Positions 4,780-5,808 of a stretch of 5,808 nucleotides of DNA are shown piece by piece. This DNA comes from a bacterium (lineage in GTDB: Bacteria > Actinomycetota > Acidimicrobiia > Acidimicrobiales > Ilumatobacteraceae). The stretch lies in the NCBI GenBank assembly GCA_029978815.1, contig JAPOIQ010000085.1:1-5808 (forward strand). The letters run 5' to 3'. Within the stretch, counting starts at the first letter, position 1. Each line of letters begins with the position of its first letter. The notes below the pieces were generated by a model, which worked only from the letters and a program-made list of their open reading frames with translations, made no database searches and was not told the origin of the DNA. The translations under genes and the position numbers were made by a program.

Positions 4780-5808
4780 AAGAACACCTCCCGTTCAAAA
4801 CTGTCGATCAACGACTCCACCCGTCCGAGCTCTTCCATGATGTGACGAGGATCAAGGTTGCCCACAAGCTTGCCGTCTTCGACAACGGCGATCGGCAACC
4901 CGCGCCCTGCGAACGCATAGATTTCGTTCAATGTCTGCTTCGGACCACACTGTTCGAAGTCGGTACGCAGGGCCTCTGAAACCACCGAGGCTCCACGCTC
5001 GAGGGCGTCGAGGCCATCGGCGACGGTCAGCATTGCTTCAGGAGCGCCATTCGCGTCGAGGACGAACACTCCGGCCCGGTCTTCTATTGAGCGAACCGCG
5101 GTTGCAAGCGAATCGGTTGCGGTGATCGGCGCAGGTTCAACCATCACTTCCTGCACCTCGATGACTCGGCCTTGGTCGACGTCTTGGACAAACTCAGCGA
5201 CGTAACCCGATGCAGGCTTGGTCAGAATCTCTTCGGGCGTGCCGATCTGCACCACTCGACCGCCGCGCATAATGCACACCCGATCGCCGATTCGGAGTGC
5301 TTCGTTGAGGTCGTGCGTGATGAAGAGAATGGTCTTTTTCAGTTGTTGCTGAATCGCCATTAATTCGTCTTGCATTTGACGACGGATGAGTGGGTCTAAC
5401 GCGCTGAAGGCTTCGTCCATGAGCAGAATCGATGGGTCACTCGCAAGGGCCCGAGCAAGGCCGACCCGTTGCTGCATGCCACCCGACAACTGCGAGGGCA
5501 TCGACATGGCGTATCTCTGGAGCCCAACGAGCGACAACGCTTCCATCGCCGAGTTGAGACGGTCAGGTTTATCGACCCCTTGCACTTCGAGCCCATATGC
5601 CACGTTGTCAATGACGTTTCTGTGCGGGAACAACGCAAAGTGCTGGAATACCATTCCCATCTTTTCGCGGCGTACTGCCTGCAGCGCACGCCCCGACAAG
5701 GTCTGGATATCAACATCGTCGACCCAGACACTCCCGGCTGTAACCGAATGCAATTGGTTGACCGTGCGAATCGCTGTCGACTTTCCAGACCCTGAAAGTC
5801 CCATAATC
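4776..5808 (-). CDS. proV: Osmoprotectant ABC transporter ATPase with C-terminal CBS pair (ProV/OpuAA family), 5' end outside window
   Basis: This is the energising cytoplasmic subunit of the betaine importer. The reading frame is open to the right edge, and the first visible full codons read IMGLSGSGKST, so roughly 50-60 N-terminal residues are missing and the Met at 5804 is internal. Counting that Met as 1, the motifs are: Walker A GLSGSGKS (2-9); Q-loop VFQHFALFPH (52-61, Gln54); ABC signature LSGGMQQR (106-113); Walker B ILLMDEAFSALD (126-137) with catalytic Glu131; and switch histidine FITHDL (161-166, His164). The segment MRGGRVVQIGTPEEIL is typical of ProV. Residues about 215-327 look like two CBS domains. 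In Lactococcus OpuA such domains take part in ionic-strength sensing; that role here is inferred. The protein ends in an acidic tail (VESLIDSFEREVFL). It overlaps proW by 4 bp (GTGA). ATPase and family are certain; the betaine substrate follows from the linked proX and proW. Confidence 0.95.
   Translation of the reverse strand, partial: IMGLSGSGKSTAIRTVNQLHSVTAGSVWVDDVDIQTLSGRALQAVRREKMGMVFQHFALFPHRNVIDNVAYGLEVQGVDKPDRLNSAMEALSLVGLQRYAMSMPSQLSGGMQQRVGLARALASDPSILLMDEAFSALDPLIRRQMQDELMAIQQQLKKTILFITHDLNEALRIGDRVCIMRGGRVVQIGTPEEILTKPASGYVAEFVQDVDQGRVIEVQEVMVEPAPITATDSLATAVRSIEDRAGVFVLDANGAPEAMLTVADGLDALERGASVVSEALRTDFEQCGPKQTLNEIYAFAGRGLPIAVVEDGKLVGNLDPRHIMEELGRVESLIDSFEREVFL
4787..4791 (-). 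promoter_or_regulatory. Ribosome binding site of proW inside proV
   Basis: The minus strand reads GGAGG (within GGGAGGTG), 7 nt before the GTG start at 4779. It lies within the last codons of the ATPase gene and supports the GTG/TGA overlap as the true junction, implying coupled translation of ATPase and permease. Confidence 0.75.

Noticed and set aside
5469..5795. Plus-strand frame of 108 codons opposite the ATPase gene
   Set aside because: It is antisense to the ProV core motifs and has no recognisable features.
5802..5804. ATG at 5804 as the start of the ATPase gene
   Set aside because: It lies at the Walker A motif; ProV-family proteins have about 50-60 residues before it and the frame is open to the window edge, so the true start is outside.

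Overview
The window reads as a piece of an actinobacterial chromosome. Every supportable gene lies on the minus strand, so transcription runs from high to low coordinates. Three things suggest an actinobacterium, perhaps a marine acidimicrobial lineage: moderately high GC, GTG/TTG starts, and a lipoprotein with a Cys-Gly-Gly-Asp-Asp start followed by a Glu/Pro/Ala-repeat linker. The MoxR ATPase type also fits. This placement is inference, because no rRNA or other decisive marker is present.

Right two-thirds (1449-5808): a proVWX-type osmoprotectant (glycine betaine / proline betaine) ABC importer. In transcription order it holds a proV-like ATPase with a C-terminal tandem CBS region (5' end cut by the window edge), a proW-like permease coupled to it by a GTGA start/stop overlap, and a proX-like lipoprotein. 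The lipoprotein keeps the three cage tryptophans and the cysteine pair of E. coli ProX. A hairpin sits on the proW stop codon before proX. A strong 13-bp hairpin with a UUCG loop ends the operon after proX.

The most unusual object is the permease. Its first ~290 residues are ordinary ProW. About 340 further residues follow, forming a second membrane domain that looks like a duplicated four-helix module (about eight extra membrane segments). The second copy carries a charged, heptad-like insertion predicted to lie outside the membrane. I know of no standard ProW/OpuAB with such an extension. An osmosensing or regulatory role is an attractive but unproven idea.

Left third (1-1448): downstream of the operon terminator lies folD, for one-carbon folate metabolism. 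Its probable start is a TTG well inside the longest possible reading frame. After a 199-bp gap comes the N-terminal end of a MoxR/CoxD-type AAA+ ATPase, cut off at the left edge. Betaine import next to folD could reflect demethylation of betaine feeding methylene-tetrahydrofolate, but the terminator between them means this could equally be chance adjacency.
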